NCBI RefSeq assembly: GCF_002891295.1
Contig: NZ_LGUI01000001.1
Location: 992,001-1,056,000 of the forward strand
Source: Streptomyces eurocidicus
GTDB taxonomy: Bacteria; Actinomycetota; Actinomycetes; Streptomycetales; Streptomycetaceae
Length of the DNA stretch: 64,000 bases
Direction of reading: 5' to 3'
Of the stretch, positions 25,106 through 33,215 are shown in pieces. The number at the start of each line of letters is the position of its first letter. The stretch's first letter is position 1. Under the pieces are notes generated by a model that saw only the letters and a list, made by a program, of their open reading frames with translations, had not been told where the DNA came from and made no database searches. The translations under genes were made by a program, and so were the position numbers.

Positions 25106-27331
25106 CTACCCGGCATCCCTCTTCTTGTTGCGCTCCGTAATCGCGGTGGTGATGTCGTCGCGCTTGATGCCGCGCTTGTTGACCTGTTCGCCGTCGATGC
25201 GCCGGCTGATCTGCCCCGTGCCGATACCGAACGGCTTGAGCGCTGCGGTGAGTGCTTCGGCCTTGGGCTTGGGCTCCAGTTCGGCCCACGGGCCGTAGAC
25301 GTCGGGCCGCAGGTCGGCAAGCCGGTCCACGACCGCCTCGGACCACACCTTGGACTCGCCCTTGCCGAGGACGGCCGCGACGTCGTCGAGGATCGTCGCG
25401 GACGTCTCCGGGGCCGGGGCCTCGCCGGCCGCGTCGCCGGACAGCGTGCCCTCCGCCTCCCGCAGGGCGGCGGCGCGGGTGAGGATGCGTTCCGCGTCGC
25501 GGCCGTCGGCGAGGTAGGTACGCACGATCCCGGAGTCGTCCGACATGCCCTTGAGCAGACCGACGCCCTTGTGGGACTTCAGCAGCTTGGACGCGTCCAA
25601 GCCCTCCGAGTACGAGCCCGCACCGAGGATGACGTCGGAGACGTGCAGGGAACCGACCCGCAGCGCAAGCCTGGCCTGATGCTGGTCGCGCAGCTCCGAG
25701 GGGCACGCCTTGTCGTCCGGCTTCTGCGTCGCCGTCATCACCGAGACGCCCACAGCGGGGGCGACCCGGGCGAGGTAGACCAGCAGGGACAGGATCTCCT
25801 TGCCGTGCTCGGGGTGGGTCAGGTACTCCTGCACCTCGTCCACCACGAACAGCGTCAGGGGCATGTTCAGCTTCTTGTCCCGGCTGATCTCCGGGGTGAG
25901 CTTGCCCTCCGGGCACACGTGCAGCGGCAGTTCCGACAGCCGGTGGTACCGGTCTTCGACGTCCGCCTTCAGCTCCCGCAGCGAGGTCAGCAGGTGCTGA
26001 ACCGGGTCGATCCCGTTCTTCGGCACGATGCCGAACCCGATGCGGTGCGCGACCAGCGCGAACTTGCGCCAGTCCGGCGACGCCTTGCCGTCGAACACGT
26101 ACAGGCGCACGTACGGGTCCAGGGCCGCCGCGAGCGCGATGGTGCGGGCGGAGAAGGTCTTACCCTGACGCGGCACGGCGCCCACCAGCAGTGACAGCCA
26201 CAGCATGGTGGCCATGACCGGGTTGCCTCGTTCGTCGACGCCCCACGGGAACGGCTTCCAGAAGTCCACCCGCGTCGCCCCCAGCAGCGGCGACTTGCCC
26301 GACGGGACGGCGAGCGGGTCACGGTCGGCGATCCAGTACGCCACCCGCCGCCCGCTCGTCTCGTCCTTGTCGAGGAAGAGCTGAGTGGGAGCGATGTCCA
26401 TACCCGAGGCAAGACGGGCGTGAGCCTTCATCGCGTCCTCGAACGTCTTGCCGTACGGCAGGTCCACGACCACACGCCAGCCGTCGCCGTCCCGGCCGAT
26501 CGGCCGCGGGAAGGCGATCGTCTGATCCTTGGTGGTCAGCCCGGACGCCTCGTGTGCGCGGATGACGATGTCGGAGGACAGCCGCCGCTTGCGGAACGTC
26601 ACCTTGGCCATGTCGATGAGCGGCCGGTCCGCCGGCGCCCCGACCACACCAAGGGTGGTGGTCAGCGTCGCCACGGCCAGCATGAGCAGCCACGACGGCG
26701 CCATGACGTACAGAGTCAGCGCGGCGGCCAGACCGATGAAGCCGCCGATCGTCGCCACGATCCCCCGCAGCCGGACACGGTCATTGCGCTGCCGCGACAG
26801 CTTCAGGTACTCCACCGCGTCCTCGTTCGCCACGGAGGCGAGCCGCAGCGTCTTACCCTCCGCGTCGAACACCCACCGGCCGATCGCGGCCGACCACCGC
26901 CACGCGCCGCGCGGCGAGTACACGCAGATCTTCGGCGTGTAGACCAGCGGCAGCCGGACCGCGTGATAGCCGGCCACAGCCGAGTAGTGCCGGATCGCCC
27001 ACTTACGAACGGCCGTGCGCTGGTCAGGGAGCTTCACCCAGTCCGGCAGCACCGGCACACGGGCCTTGTCCTTGGCCTCCATCCACTCCGCGACCGAAGG
27101 CGGGTAGACCTCGCGCGGCGGGTCGACCGGCGCCCCGTCGGTAAGGCCATCGGCCTCCGGGTCGTCGGTGTCGGGGAGTTCGGCCTCCCACTCCCCCGGC
27201 TTCACCACACCCTCGCCCGGGGCGATCGGGCCGGGGTCGGTCTTCTTCAGCGGGAACGGCACGATGTCGGCCGTCGGCTGTTCGGTGCCCTCCGGGTCCT
27301 CCGGGGGCATGAAGGCGGTCGTTTCCGTCAC
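25106..27331 (-). CDS. tra: TraB/FtsK-SpoIIIE family conjugative DNA translocase
   Basis: A 741-residue protein. Residues 1-130 are a soluble acidic N-terminus. Membrane segments lie at about 205-250 (IVATIGGFIGLAAALTLYVM and LLMLAVATLTTTLG). The motor domain has Walker A GAVPRQGKTFSART (about 390) and Walker B LTLFVVDEVQEYL (about 500). The C-terminus (about 670-741, DDITTAITERNKKRDAG) is where TraB proteins carry a winged helix for clt recognition. Streptomyces TraB moves double-stranded DNA between hyphae as a hexamer. GTG start follows GAAGGAG; hairpin C is upstream. Confidence 0.93.
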   Translation of the reverse strand: MTETTAFMPPEDPEGTEQPTADIVPFPLKKTDPGPIAPGEGVVKPGEWEAELPDTDDPEADGLTDGAPVDPPREVYPPSVAEWMEAKDKARVPVLPDWVKLPDQRTAVRKWAIRHYSAVAGYHAVRLPLVYTPKICVYSPRGAWRWSAAIGRWVFDAEGKTLRLASVANEDAVEYLKLSRQRNDRVRLRGIVATIGGFIGLAAALTLYVMAPSWLLMLAVATLTTTLGVVGAPADRPLIDMAKVTFRKRRLSSDIVIRAHEASGLTTKDQTIAFPRPIGRDGDGWRVVVDLPYGKTFEDAMKAHARLASGMDIAPTQLFLDKDETSGRRVAYWIADRDPLAVPSGKSPLLGATRVDFWKPFPWGVDERGNPVMATMLWLSLLVGAVPRQGKTFSARTIALAAALDPYVRLYVFDGKASPDWRKFALVAHRIGFGIVPKNGIDPVQHLLTSLRELKADVEDRYHRLSELPLHVCPEGKLTPEISRDKKLNMPLTLFVVDEVQEYLTHPEHGKEILSLLVYLARVAPAVGVSVMTATQKPDDKACPSELRDQHQARLALRVGSLHVSDVILGAGSYSEGLDASKLLKSHKGVGLLKGMSDDSGIVRTYLADGRDAERILTRAAALREAEGTLSGDAAGEAPAPETSATILDDVAAVLGKGESKVWSEAVVDRLADLRPDVYGPWAELEPKPKAEALTAALKPFGIGTGQISRRIDGEQVNKRGIKRDDITTAITERNKKRDAG

Positions 27332-27358
27332 GATGTACGCACTCCTTCGGGAGCCGAA

Positions 27359-27400
27359 GGGTCCGGCCGGCTTGCTGTGGAAGGTCGAACGGCCGGACCC
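27359..27400 (-). ncRNA. Leader stem-loop C upstream of tra
   Basis: GGGTCCGGCCG (27359-27369) pairs perfectly over 11 bp with 27390-27400 around a 20-nt loop. The minus-strand loop contains ACCTTCCAC, whose CCTTC can pair with GAAGG of the tra ribosome site. It starts 15 bases after the mini-gene stop and lies 27 bases before the tra start. The loop differs from families A and B. Confidence 0.5.
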
Positions 27401-27415
27401 GGGATTCGGGGCGGT

Positions 27416-27519
27416 TCAGACAGCGCGCTGTTCTCCGGGCCGCAGGTCGCGGGCCCGCAGTTGACGGCGGGTGGCGTAACCGTCCGGGGCGAGGTGCCAC
27501 CGGAAAACCGGCAGCGTGC

Positions 27520-27523
<4 letters not shown>
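27416..27523 (-). CDS. Mini-protein of 35 residues with RRQL motif
   Basis: An ATG overlapping the stop of the GGDEF gene opens 35 codons ending in TGA. The peptide begins MSTLPVFRWHLAPDGYATRR and continues QLRARDLRPGEQ. It matches the start of Streptomyces RRQRL-motif small proteins (remembered as FRW...YATRRQLRAAGLRPGG), which are usually longer and zinc-binding. Here it stops early, without cysteines. It is translationally coupled to the GGDEF gene. Function unknown. Confidence 0.6.
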
Positions 27524-28130
<607 letters not shown>

Positions 28131-28134
<4 letters not shown>

Positions 28135-29249
28135 GGCGTCACCGCCCCGGTGGCGCGTTCGGCGAGCAGGGCGTCACGCAGCATGCGGGCGTTGGCGGGC
28201 GAGGTGCGCAGCACCCGGCGGATGCCCTCCCCAGTTACCTCAGCGTCCGTCAAGCCGACCGTCGCCTTGCGTGCTTCCGCCATGAGCTGTTCGGAGGTGC
28301 GGCGGGTGCGGGTCGACTTGGCGGCGACCGGGACACGGCCAGTCGCCCGGCGCGGCGCGGTCGACGCGGCCGGGACCGAACGGGCGGGCGCCGGGGCGAT
28401 CGGGACCGGCTTCACCGTCGGGACGACGGCGGGCATCGGCTTCATGCCGACGCCCGACTTGCCGAGATCGACCGGCGCCGGGTCGGGCACCGCAAACCGC
28501 GCCAGCACGACCGAGGCCGGGGTCGATCCCCGCAGGTCAGGGGTAGACCGTTCTCGACTATTTCCGGTTGATTCCTCCGCATTCGTGACTGCGGCAGGGA
28601 TCGGGGCGGCGGTACCGAACATCGAGGCAAGGGCCGCGTCCGCGCTGCCGGTGATCCGGGTGCGCTGTACGTCCAGCAGCCTCGATCCGAGCGCAGCGTC
28701 CCCGGCCCCGACCTTGCGGGCCAGTCGCCACGACGCCCGATCCGACCGCTTCCGCACCCGGTCGACCGGGTGGTGTGCGGCACGTGCCCGGTGGTAGGCG
28801 AGTGCCTGCACGATGTCGGCGGTCCGCTGCTCGTTCTCCGCGTCGCGGCCGTCGGTGTGAACGACGATCCGGCGGGCGAGGAACGCCATACCCTCCGCCG
28901 ATACGGACATGCCCATGGGGGTCAGGGCGTAGATCACGGTGCGCCCCGGGTCCGGCGCGGCCATGGCGCCCATGACGGCGGCGGCGGCCGGCAGTGCCCA
29001 CAACCCGATCCGTACGACGCGCGGCGAGGACTGCCCCAACATGGTCAGACCCAGCAGAACCAGAGCGAGAACGGCCGTGGCGCCCTCACCGGCACCGAGC
29101 GCACCGAGCGCAGTCCCCGTGCCGTAAGCGTGACCGATATTGCTGTACGTACCAATACCGCCGACCACGCCCGTGGCCAGCATGGGCACGAACGCGGCTG
29201 TCAGGACGCCGACCTGAACCTTTGTCAACGACCTGTGGGATTCGTTCAT
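28131..29249 (-). CDS. Spd-like conjugal transfer membrane protein
   Basis: A 372-residue protein. Four hydrophobic segments lie in the first 150 residues (VLTAAFVPMLATGVVGGIG, ATAVLALVLLGLTMLG, IGLWALPAAAAVMGAMAA, and a weaker one near 110-130). A long basic, alanine/proline-rich cytoplasmic tail follows. A helix-turn-helix-like C-terminus (TGEGIRRVLRTSPANARMLR) may bind DNA. The plan matches large Spd-type transfer proteins of AICEs. It overlaps the GGDEF gene downstream and the 98-residue gene upstream by four bases. Confidence 0.72.
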
Positions 29250-29542
29250 GCCGCTTCCCCCGCCTCCGGCCGGAAGCCGCGAACGGAGCGCAGGAACGGA
29301 ACCGTCCGGGTCAGCGCGTCGGCGTACAGGGCATCCCAACCGGCGATCTCGTCACCGGCCTCCGCCTCCGCACGCAGGGCGGCGAGGATGTCACGGGCCG
29401 CGTCCTCACGGGCGGCCCGCTCGCCTTCCGTCTCGGACACCAGCGGGCCCCGGAACAGGTCGAGGTCGATACCGAGGGCCAGTTCCGCGAACTCGATGTC
29501 GCCGTGCGCTTCCTGGCCGGCGACGAAGGTGCGCATACGCAT
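29246..29542 (-). CDS. Hypothetical AICE protein, 98 residues
   Basis: An acidic, largely helical soluble protein (FAELALGIDLDLFRGPLVSE; AAREDAARDILAALRAEAEAGD). The frame has an upstream GTG at 29563, but GGAGAG then falls correctly before the ATG at 29542, which I chose. Stem-loop A3 is 31 bases upstream. Function unknown. It is coupled by overlap to the Spd-like gene. Confidence 0.65.
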   Translation of the reverse strand: MRMRTFVAGQEAHGDIEFAELALGIDLDLFRGPLVSETEGERAAREDAARDILAALRAEAEAGDEIAGWDALYADALTRTVPFLRSVRGFRPEAGEAA

Positions 29543-29573
29543 GGTGGGGCTCTCCTTGGACACGTCGGGATGG

Positions 29574-29618
29574 CGCGGGGCGGCCGGCTGTCCTGTCCGG
29601 GAGTGCGACCGCCCCGCG
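29574..29618 (-). ncRNA. Leader/intercistronic stem-loop A3
   Basis: CGCGGGGCGG (29574-29583) pairs perfectly over 10 bp with CCGCCCCGCG (29609-29618). The 25-nt minus-strand loop contains GCACTCCCGGACAGGACAGC, the same core as A1. It starts 11 bases after the stop of the upstream membrane gene and ends 31 bases before the next start. Confidence 0.6.
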
Positions 29619-29629
29619 AAGAACGGGGG

Positions 29630-30100
29630 TCAGGCGGTGGCGATGACCAGCGCGGCGATCAGCAGCCACAGGTGGTGGAAGGACTGGTCCAGCGCGTACG
29701 CCCCGGTGCCCAGATGTGCCGCGGGCCCGCCCTCGGCGGTGGCCGGGTGCGCGGGGTGGGCGGCGGTGCCGAGGCTGTAGAACTCGGCCTTGCCGGTGAG
29801 CTGGGCGAGGCGGGCGAGGGTGGTGCGGCGGTCGGCCCACCAGTGCGTGAGCGCGTCCAGGCCCAGCCCCGCCACAAGGCCAGCGAGGGAGAGGTGCAGC
29901 CCGAGGACGACAGCCGCGGGCAGGAGCAGGGCGAGTTTGGTGGCGGTCAGGGTGGCGACGTGGCGGGCGTCGGCCAGCCGGCCGGTCCAGCCGGGCTTGC
30001 CCTTGGTGGCCGACTGGTGTGAGGACTGCACCCAGTGATCACCCACGCTGTGCCCGACGAACAGGGCGACGAACACGGCGGCGAACATAGCGGCGTCCAT
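29630..30100 (-). CDS. DUF3307-like membrane protein
   Basis: A 156-residue protein with about four hydrophobic segments. The conserved-looking region MFAAVFVALFVGHSVGDHWV, then SATKGKPGWTGRLADARHV, and LDALTHWWADRRTTL carries membrane-embedded His and Asp residues. LGTGAYALDQSFHHLWLL is near the end. This pattern matches DUF3307 proteins that recur in Streptomyces mobile elements; biochemical role unknown. A strong GGAGGAG precedes its ATG. Confidence 0.75.
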   Translation of the reverse strand: MDAAMFAAVFVALFVGHSVGDHWVQSSHQSATKGKPGWTGRLADARHVATLTATKLALLLPAAVVLGLHLSLAGLVAGLGLDALTHWWADRRTTLARLAQLTGKAEFYSLGTAAHPAHPATAEGGPAAHLGTGAYALDQSFHHLWLLIAALVIATA

Positions 30101-30151
30101 CAGGACTCCTCCGCAGGTCAGAGAGACAGAGGAAGACGGGGCTGGGAGGGG

Positions 30152-30928
30152 TCAGCGGGTGCGGACACGACCGCTGAGGCTGTGGGCGCTGACCCGCAGG
30201 CCATCGCTCCCGCTCAGCCGGATGTCGCCGGAGACGGAGGTGGCGCGGAAGGGGCCGGAGGCCCGGCCAGTGGCGCGGGCCACCACGTCGCCGGAGGTGG
30301 TCTTCGCCGTGGCGCCGGAGCCGCTGTAGGACTCGACGCGGATGTCACCGGAGACCGACCGGGCGGACATGCCCTCGGCCAGGTGCCCGATGAGGATGTC
30401 GCCGGACGTGGTCACCGCGCTCAGGCTGCGGGCGCCGTCGAGATCCAGGTCGGCGGAGACGGAACGGAACTCCGCTCGCTCCAGCGTGCCGGCAACGGTG
30501 GTGTGGGCGGAGGTGGTGACCACAGCGAGGGAAGAGCCGGCCGGGAGCACCACCCGGACTTCGATCGGGCTGACGGTCTCCAGCGTGCCGGTCCCGCCAC
30601 CATGGATGATCCGGCCGTTGACGATCGTCATGCCCGTGACGGACCCGGTCACGGTGCCCACGCTCTGGATGACCCGGCCGCCGTGAATGCTCTGCGTCAT
30701 CACGTTGCCGGGGATCTCGGGGATCTCCACCGACAAGGCCTGGCCGATCTGGTTCATGCGGGCCCGGTCCACCGCGTCGGCGGCCGGGCCGGAGGGGTCG
30801 TCCGTCCGCACGACCACATGGGCGGTCGCGACGCCGGCCAGGACCTGGACGTGGATGCTGCCCACCGGCAGATCCAGCCCCAGGACGACCGGACCGGAGG
30901 ACTTCGAGATGAACGCGCGCTCAGTCAT
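30152..30928 (-). CDS. DUF4097-like beta-helix repeat protein
   Basis: A 258-residue protein without signal peptide or membrane segment. The C-terminal half is built of repeated short strands with the motif (T/V)SGDI: VTTSGDILIG, SVSGDIRVES, TTSGDVVARA, SVSGDIRLSG. This is the right-handed beta-helix pattern of DUF4097/putative adhesin domains. Homologues occur near regulators and envelope-stress genes; function is unknown. The ATG follows AGGAGAT; the frame continues upstream without homology. Leader A4 lies 25 bases upstream. Confidence 0.8.
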   Translation of the reverse strand: MTERAFISKSSGPVVLGLDLPVGSIHVQVLAGVATAHVVVRTDDPSGPAADAVDRARMNQIGQALSVEIPEIPGNVMTQSIHGGRVIQSVGTVTGSVTGMTIVNGRIIHGGGTGTLETVSPIEVRVVLPAGSSLAVVTTSAHTTVAGTLERAEFRSVSADLDLDGARSLSAVTTSGDILIGHLAEGMSARSVSGDIRVESYSGSGATAKTTSGDVVARATGRASGPFRATSVSGDIRLSGSDGLRVSAHSLSGRVRTR

Positions 30929-30953
30929 CGGATCTCCTGATCCATGAAGGGAC

Positions 30954-31008
30954 GCGCAGAGCGGCGAGACATCCTGTCCCATCTGGGAGTACCCCGCCGC
31001 CCCTGCGC
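30954..31008 (-). ncRNA. Leader stem-loop A4
   Basis: GCGCAG (30954-30959) pairs with CTGCGC (31003-31008), and GCGGCG (30961-30966) with CGCCGC (30995-31000). The minus-strand loop reads ACTCCCAGATGGGACAGGA. It keeps the A-family ACTCCC and GGACAGGA blocks but inserts a small CCCA-GA-TGGG hairpin. It lies 25 bases before the DUF4097-like start. Confidence 0.55.
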
Positions 31009-31033
31009 TAAGAGCCCCACCGCGACGCGGTGG

Positions 31034-31105
31034 GCGAGCGCCCCGGCCGGGAGTCGAACCCGGCCTACGACCATCGAGGCGATAACGCCTTGCGGGTCAG
31101 CTCGC
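31034..31105 (-). ncRNA. tRNA-like 72-nt structure
   Basis: On the minus strand GCGAGC...GCTCGC closes a 72-nt fold followed directly by CCA. Inside is a perfect T-arm mimic, GGCCGGG-TTCGACT-CCCGGCC (31045-31065), and a second arm GACC...GGTC enclosing AGGCG-TTAT-CGCCT. There is no normal D-arm or anticodon loop, and five extra bases follow the T-arm, so it is not a standard tRNA. It overlaps the last codons and stop of the 55-residue gene. Role unknown. Confidence 0.4.
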
Positions 31106-31264
31106 GCGCTTGCTCTCGCGGCCCCGGCCGTGAACGGCGTCCAGCTCCGCAACGACGTCCTTGCACTTGCCGGCCACGATGCGGTCGTAGACCCTCTGGC
31201 CCCGGTCAACCGCCTCGGGCGTGGTCAGGTCCTCGGTCTCACGCTGCGACTTCTTGCCGAACAT
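31097..31264 (-). CDS. Small AICE protein, 55 residues
   Basis: Begins MFGKKSQRETEDLTTPEAVD and continues RGQRVYDRIVAGKCKDVVAE with a basic end (HGRGRESKRAS). GGAG five bases before the ATG supports translation. Similar MFGK-starting short proteins occur near the regulator end of AICEs, from memory. It is probably the first gene of the large leftward transfer operon. Function unknown; the charge pattern suggests a soluble helical protein. Confidence 0.65.
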   Translation of the reverse strand: MFGKKSQRETEDLTTPEAVDRGQRVYDRIVAGKCKDVVAELDAVHGRGRESKRAS

Positions 31265-31730
31265 GCGAACTCCAGACGTAGGTGGAAGGTGCGGAACCCG
31301 GCGAATAGCTCCGGCTCCCCTCGACCCCGCCCGTACAGCGCCAAAGGCGCCGGACGGGCGGGGGAGGCAACCGGCGCAGCGCTAGCGGCGCTGCGGTGGC
31401 AAGCACTGGCTTCGCTGGGCTGCCGTTGCCACGGCGGACCAGTCCCGAGCCAGGGAATCGGGCGCGTCATCGTCACTGCTCTGACGCCAGCAGGACAGCG
31501 CATATCAGGTGGCAGCCAAGGGGTTGCCCTCCAGCAATGAAGGGATGATCCCCAGGGCTGTTCCCCAGAGCTGATACGCGGGCAGGACACGTTCGCCTGC
31601 CACAAAGTGGCTGCCGGCGGCCATCACCCGGGCCGCTGCGGGGACGGGGACTCTCACCCCGTCGACTCGACACACTGTTCAGTTCTCAAGCAACGGCTGT
31701 GCGGTGGAACAGGTCGAACGGTGCGAAGCG
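31265..31730 (-). ncRNA. Long structured non-coding region upstream of the transfer operon
   Basis: A 466-base region without a credible gene but rich in pairing. A nested hairpin occupies 31325-31363 (10-bp CCCCGCCCGT stem with inner GCGCC-AAA-GGCGC). GCAGCGC-TAGCG-GCGCTGC is at 31376-31394, and GTGGCAA/TTGCCAC pairs 31396-31402 with 31426-31432. Such dense folding fits a structured leader for the leftward operon or an origin/single-strand site. A 126-codon open frame here is rejected as coding. The exact extent of any RNA is unknown. Confidence 0.4.
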
Positions 31731-31825
31731 AAGCGACCTAGGTCGCTTGCCGTTGACGAGAAAGCTACCTAGGTCGCTTGCGAGTCGTCAAGTGCCCGTG
31801 CGCCCTAATTTCGAGCGACCTAGGT
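31731..31825. promoter_or_regulatory. Three ACCTAGGT operators upstream of the GntR gene
   Basis: Cores at 31736-31743, 31767-31774 and 31818-31825. The first is a perfect 18-bp palindrome AAGCGACCTAGGTCGCTT; the others keep ACCTAGGTCGCTT or GCGACCTAGGT. Spacings of 31 and 51 bp put all three on about the same helix face. They lie immediately before the GTG of the GntR gene and upstream of the divergent leftward operon, so they should serve autoregulation and repression of transfer genes. Confidence 0.82.
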
Positions 31826-31841
31826 CAAGTACGCTTCCGGG

Positions 31842-32225
31842 GTGGACTCACAGCAGACGAGGAAGCCCAACGCCCGCGAAATCGCCGCCAGGATCAGAGA
31901 CGAGATCGCCGCAGGGACGTTCGGCCCTGGGGACCGCCTCCCCGGCGGTCGGGCCTACGCCAAGAAGCTTGGCGTCTCCCTGATGACCGTGCAGAACGCA
32001 TACACGCAGCTCCGGGAAGAGGGGCTGGTGGAAGGCGTCTCGGGGAGCGGCACCTACGTTCGCGACACCGCTCCTGGCGAGCCGACGCCCCGCGAGGCGG
32101 CCCAGCGTCTGACCGACCTGCAGGCCGAGGTCGCGCGCATCTCGACCGTACTGGCCGGCCTCGCCGATCGCGTCCAACAGCTTGAGGCGGCTGCCGGCCC
32201 CACCGAGGGGAAGACCGACACCTAG
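31842..32225 (+). CDS. GntR family regulator (KorSA-like)
   Basis: A 127-residue protein. The GntR winged helix is at about residues 8-75 (AREIAARIRDEIAAGTFGPG, then LGVSLMTVQNAYTQLREEGL). A short C-terminal helix (LTDLQAEVARISTVLAGLADRVQQLE) is probably a coiled coil for dimerisation, with no effector domain. This size and architecture match KorSA of pSAM2, the repressor of transfer and replication genes. GTG start at 31842. Three ACCTAGGT palindromes lie just upstream. Confidence 0.88.
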   Translation: MDSQQTRKPNAREIAARIRDEIAAGTFGPGDRLPGGRAYAKKLGVSLMTVQNAYTQLREEGLVEGVSGSGTYVRDTAPGEPTPREAAQRLTDLQAEVARISTVLAGLADRVQQLEAAAGPTEGKTDT

Positions 32226-32377
32226 TGCCTCTCGCGGTGCGCTTGTCGTCATGCAGCTAGCGTGACCCGGCCGGCGCGCCATGAGTACGCACTCCCGCCG
32301 CCGCCGCACCGAACTAATCCGAACTTTGGCGCGTGATGGAGTGTTGGCGCGACCTGACCGGCTGCAAGACTGACCGC

Positions 32378-33163
32378 ATGGCCGAACTCAACGGAAATCC
32401 CGTCACCCTCAAGGACCTTGAGAGCCTCGCCCTCACGAACTACGGGCACTTCACATCAATGCGGCTGGAGGACGGCACTGTCCGGGGCCTGTCGCTCCAT
32501 CTGGACCGGTTGGCGCGCGACTGCCGCGCCGTCTTCGGTGTCGAGTTGGACCGAGAGCGGACGCTGAACTACATCCGGAAGGCAGCCGACGGCCTCATTG
32601 GGGTCGCCGGACTCCGCGTTACCGTCTTCGACCCCGCGATCGACATGGGGCGCCCTAGCGGCGCCAAGGATCCCCACATCCTGGTCAACCTGCGGCCCGG
32701 GAGCGCCATGCCGCCGCCGCCCCTCACGGCCAAGACCTTCACCTTCACCCGCGACAACGCTCAGGTAAAGCACATCGGTCTTTACCCCCAGCTCCGGATC
32801 CGCCGTGAGGCCCAGCTCGCCGGGTTCGACGACGCGGCATTTATCGAACCGGACGGCCGAGTCTCCGAGGGGGGCACGTGGAACCTCGGGTTCGTCGATC
32901 GAGACGGGACAGTCATTTGGCCTGACGCACCCGTACTACCCGGGACGACAATGTTGCTGCTCCAGAGCCTCAATACTCCAAAGCAGATCACTACCCCGGT
33001 GCAGCTCGCCGACATCCCGAATATGGCGGCCGCATTCGCAACGAACGTGACAATCGGCGTGCGGTCCGTCAGCAAGATCGATGAGGTGCAGTTCCCCCAG
33101 GATCACCCCGTCCTCGCCGCGCTGCGTGACGCCTACGCCGGCATCCCTGGCGAGCGTCTGTAG
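32378..33163 (+). CDS. Class IV aminotransferase-like PLP enzyme (cargo)
   Basis: A 261-residue fold-type IV PLP enzyme. The presumed Schiff-base Lys lies in DNAQVKHIGLYPQLRIRREA (about residue 133), with the downstream acid/phosphate region EPDGRVSEGGTWNLGFVD (about 165-185). N-terminal FTSMRLEDGTVRGLSLHLDR is the usual family start. Possible activities include branched-chain or D-amino acid transamination or 4-amino-4-deoxychorismate lyase. It sits outside the transfer operon, on the plus strand, 52 bases before the HTH-FGE gene, so I treat the two as a cargo unit. Confidence 0.85.
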   Translation: MAELNGNPVTLKDLESLALTNYGHFTSMRLEDGTVRGLSLHLDRLARDCRAVFGVELDRERTLNYIRKAADGLIGVAGLRVTVFDPAIDMGRPSGAKDPHILVNLRPGSAMPPPPLTAKTFTFTRDNAQVKHIGLYPQLRIRREAQLAGFDDAAFIEPDGRVSEGGTWNLGFVDRDGTVIWPDAPVLPGTTMLLLQSLNTPKQITTPVQLADIPNMAAAFATNVTIGVRSVSKIDEVQFPQDHPVLAALRDAYAGIPGERL

Positions 33164-33215
33164 ACGCGTGCCGCCGCCCTTCACCGGGGCGGCGACTCAC
33201 GACAGAGGTAGGCCC

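Noticed and set aside
31034..31105. Ordinary tRNA gene on the minus strand
   Set aside because: T-arm is perfect but D-arm, anticodon loop and a seven-pair acceptor cannot be formed; kept only as a tRNA-like structure.
31225..31605. 126-codon minus-strand open frame in the regulator-proximal gap
   Set aside because: No ribosome site, overlaps the real 55-residue gene in another frame, and the region is dominated by strong hairpins.
32281..32373. 30-codon plus-strand frame (MSTHSRRRRTEL) before the aminotransferase
   Set aside because: No clear ribosome site and arginine-rich; a leader peptide is possible but unsupported.
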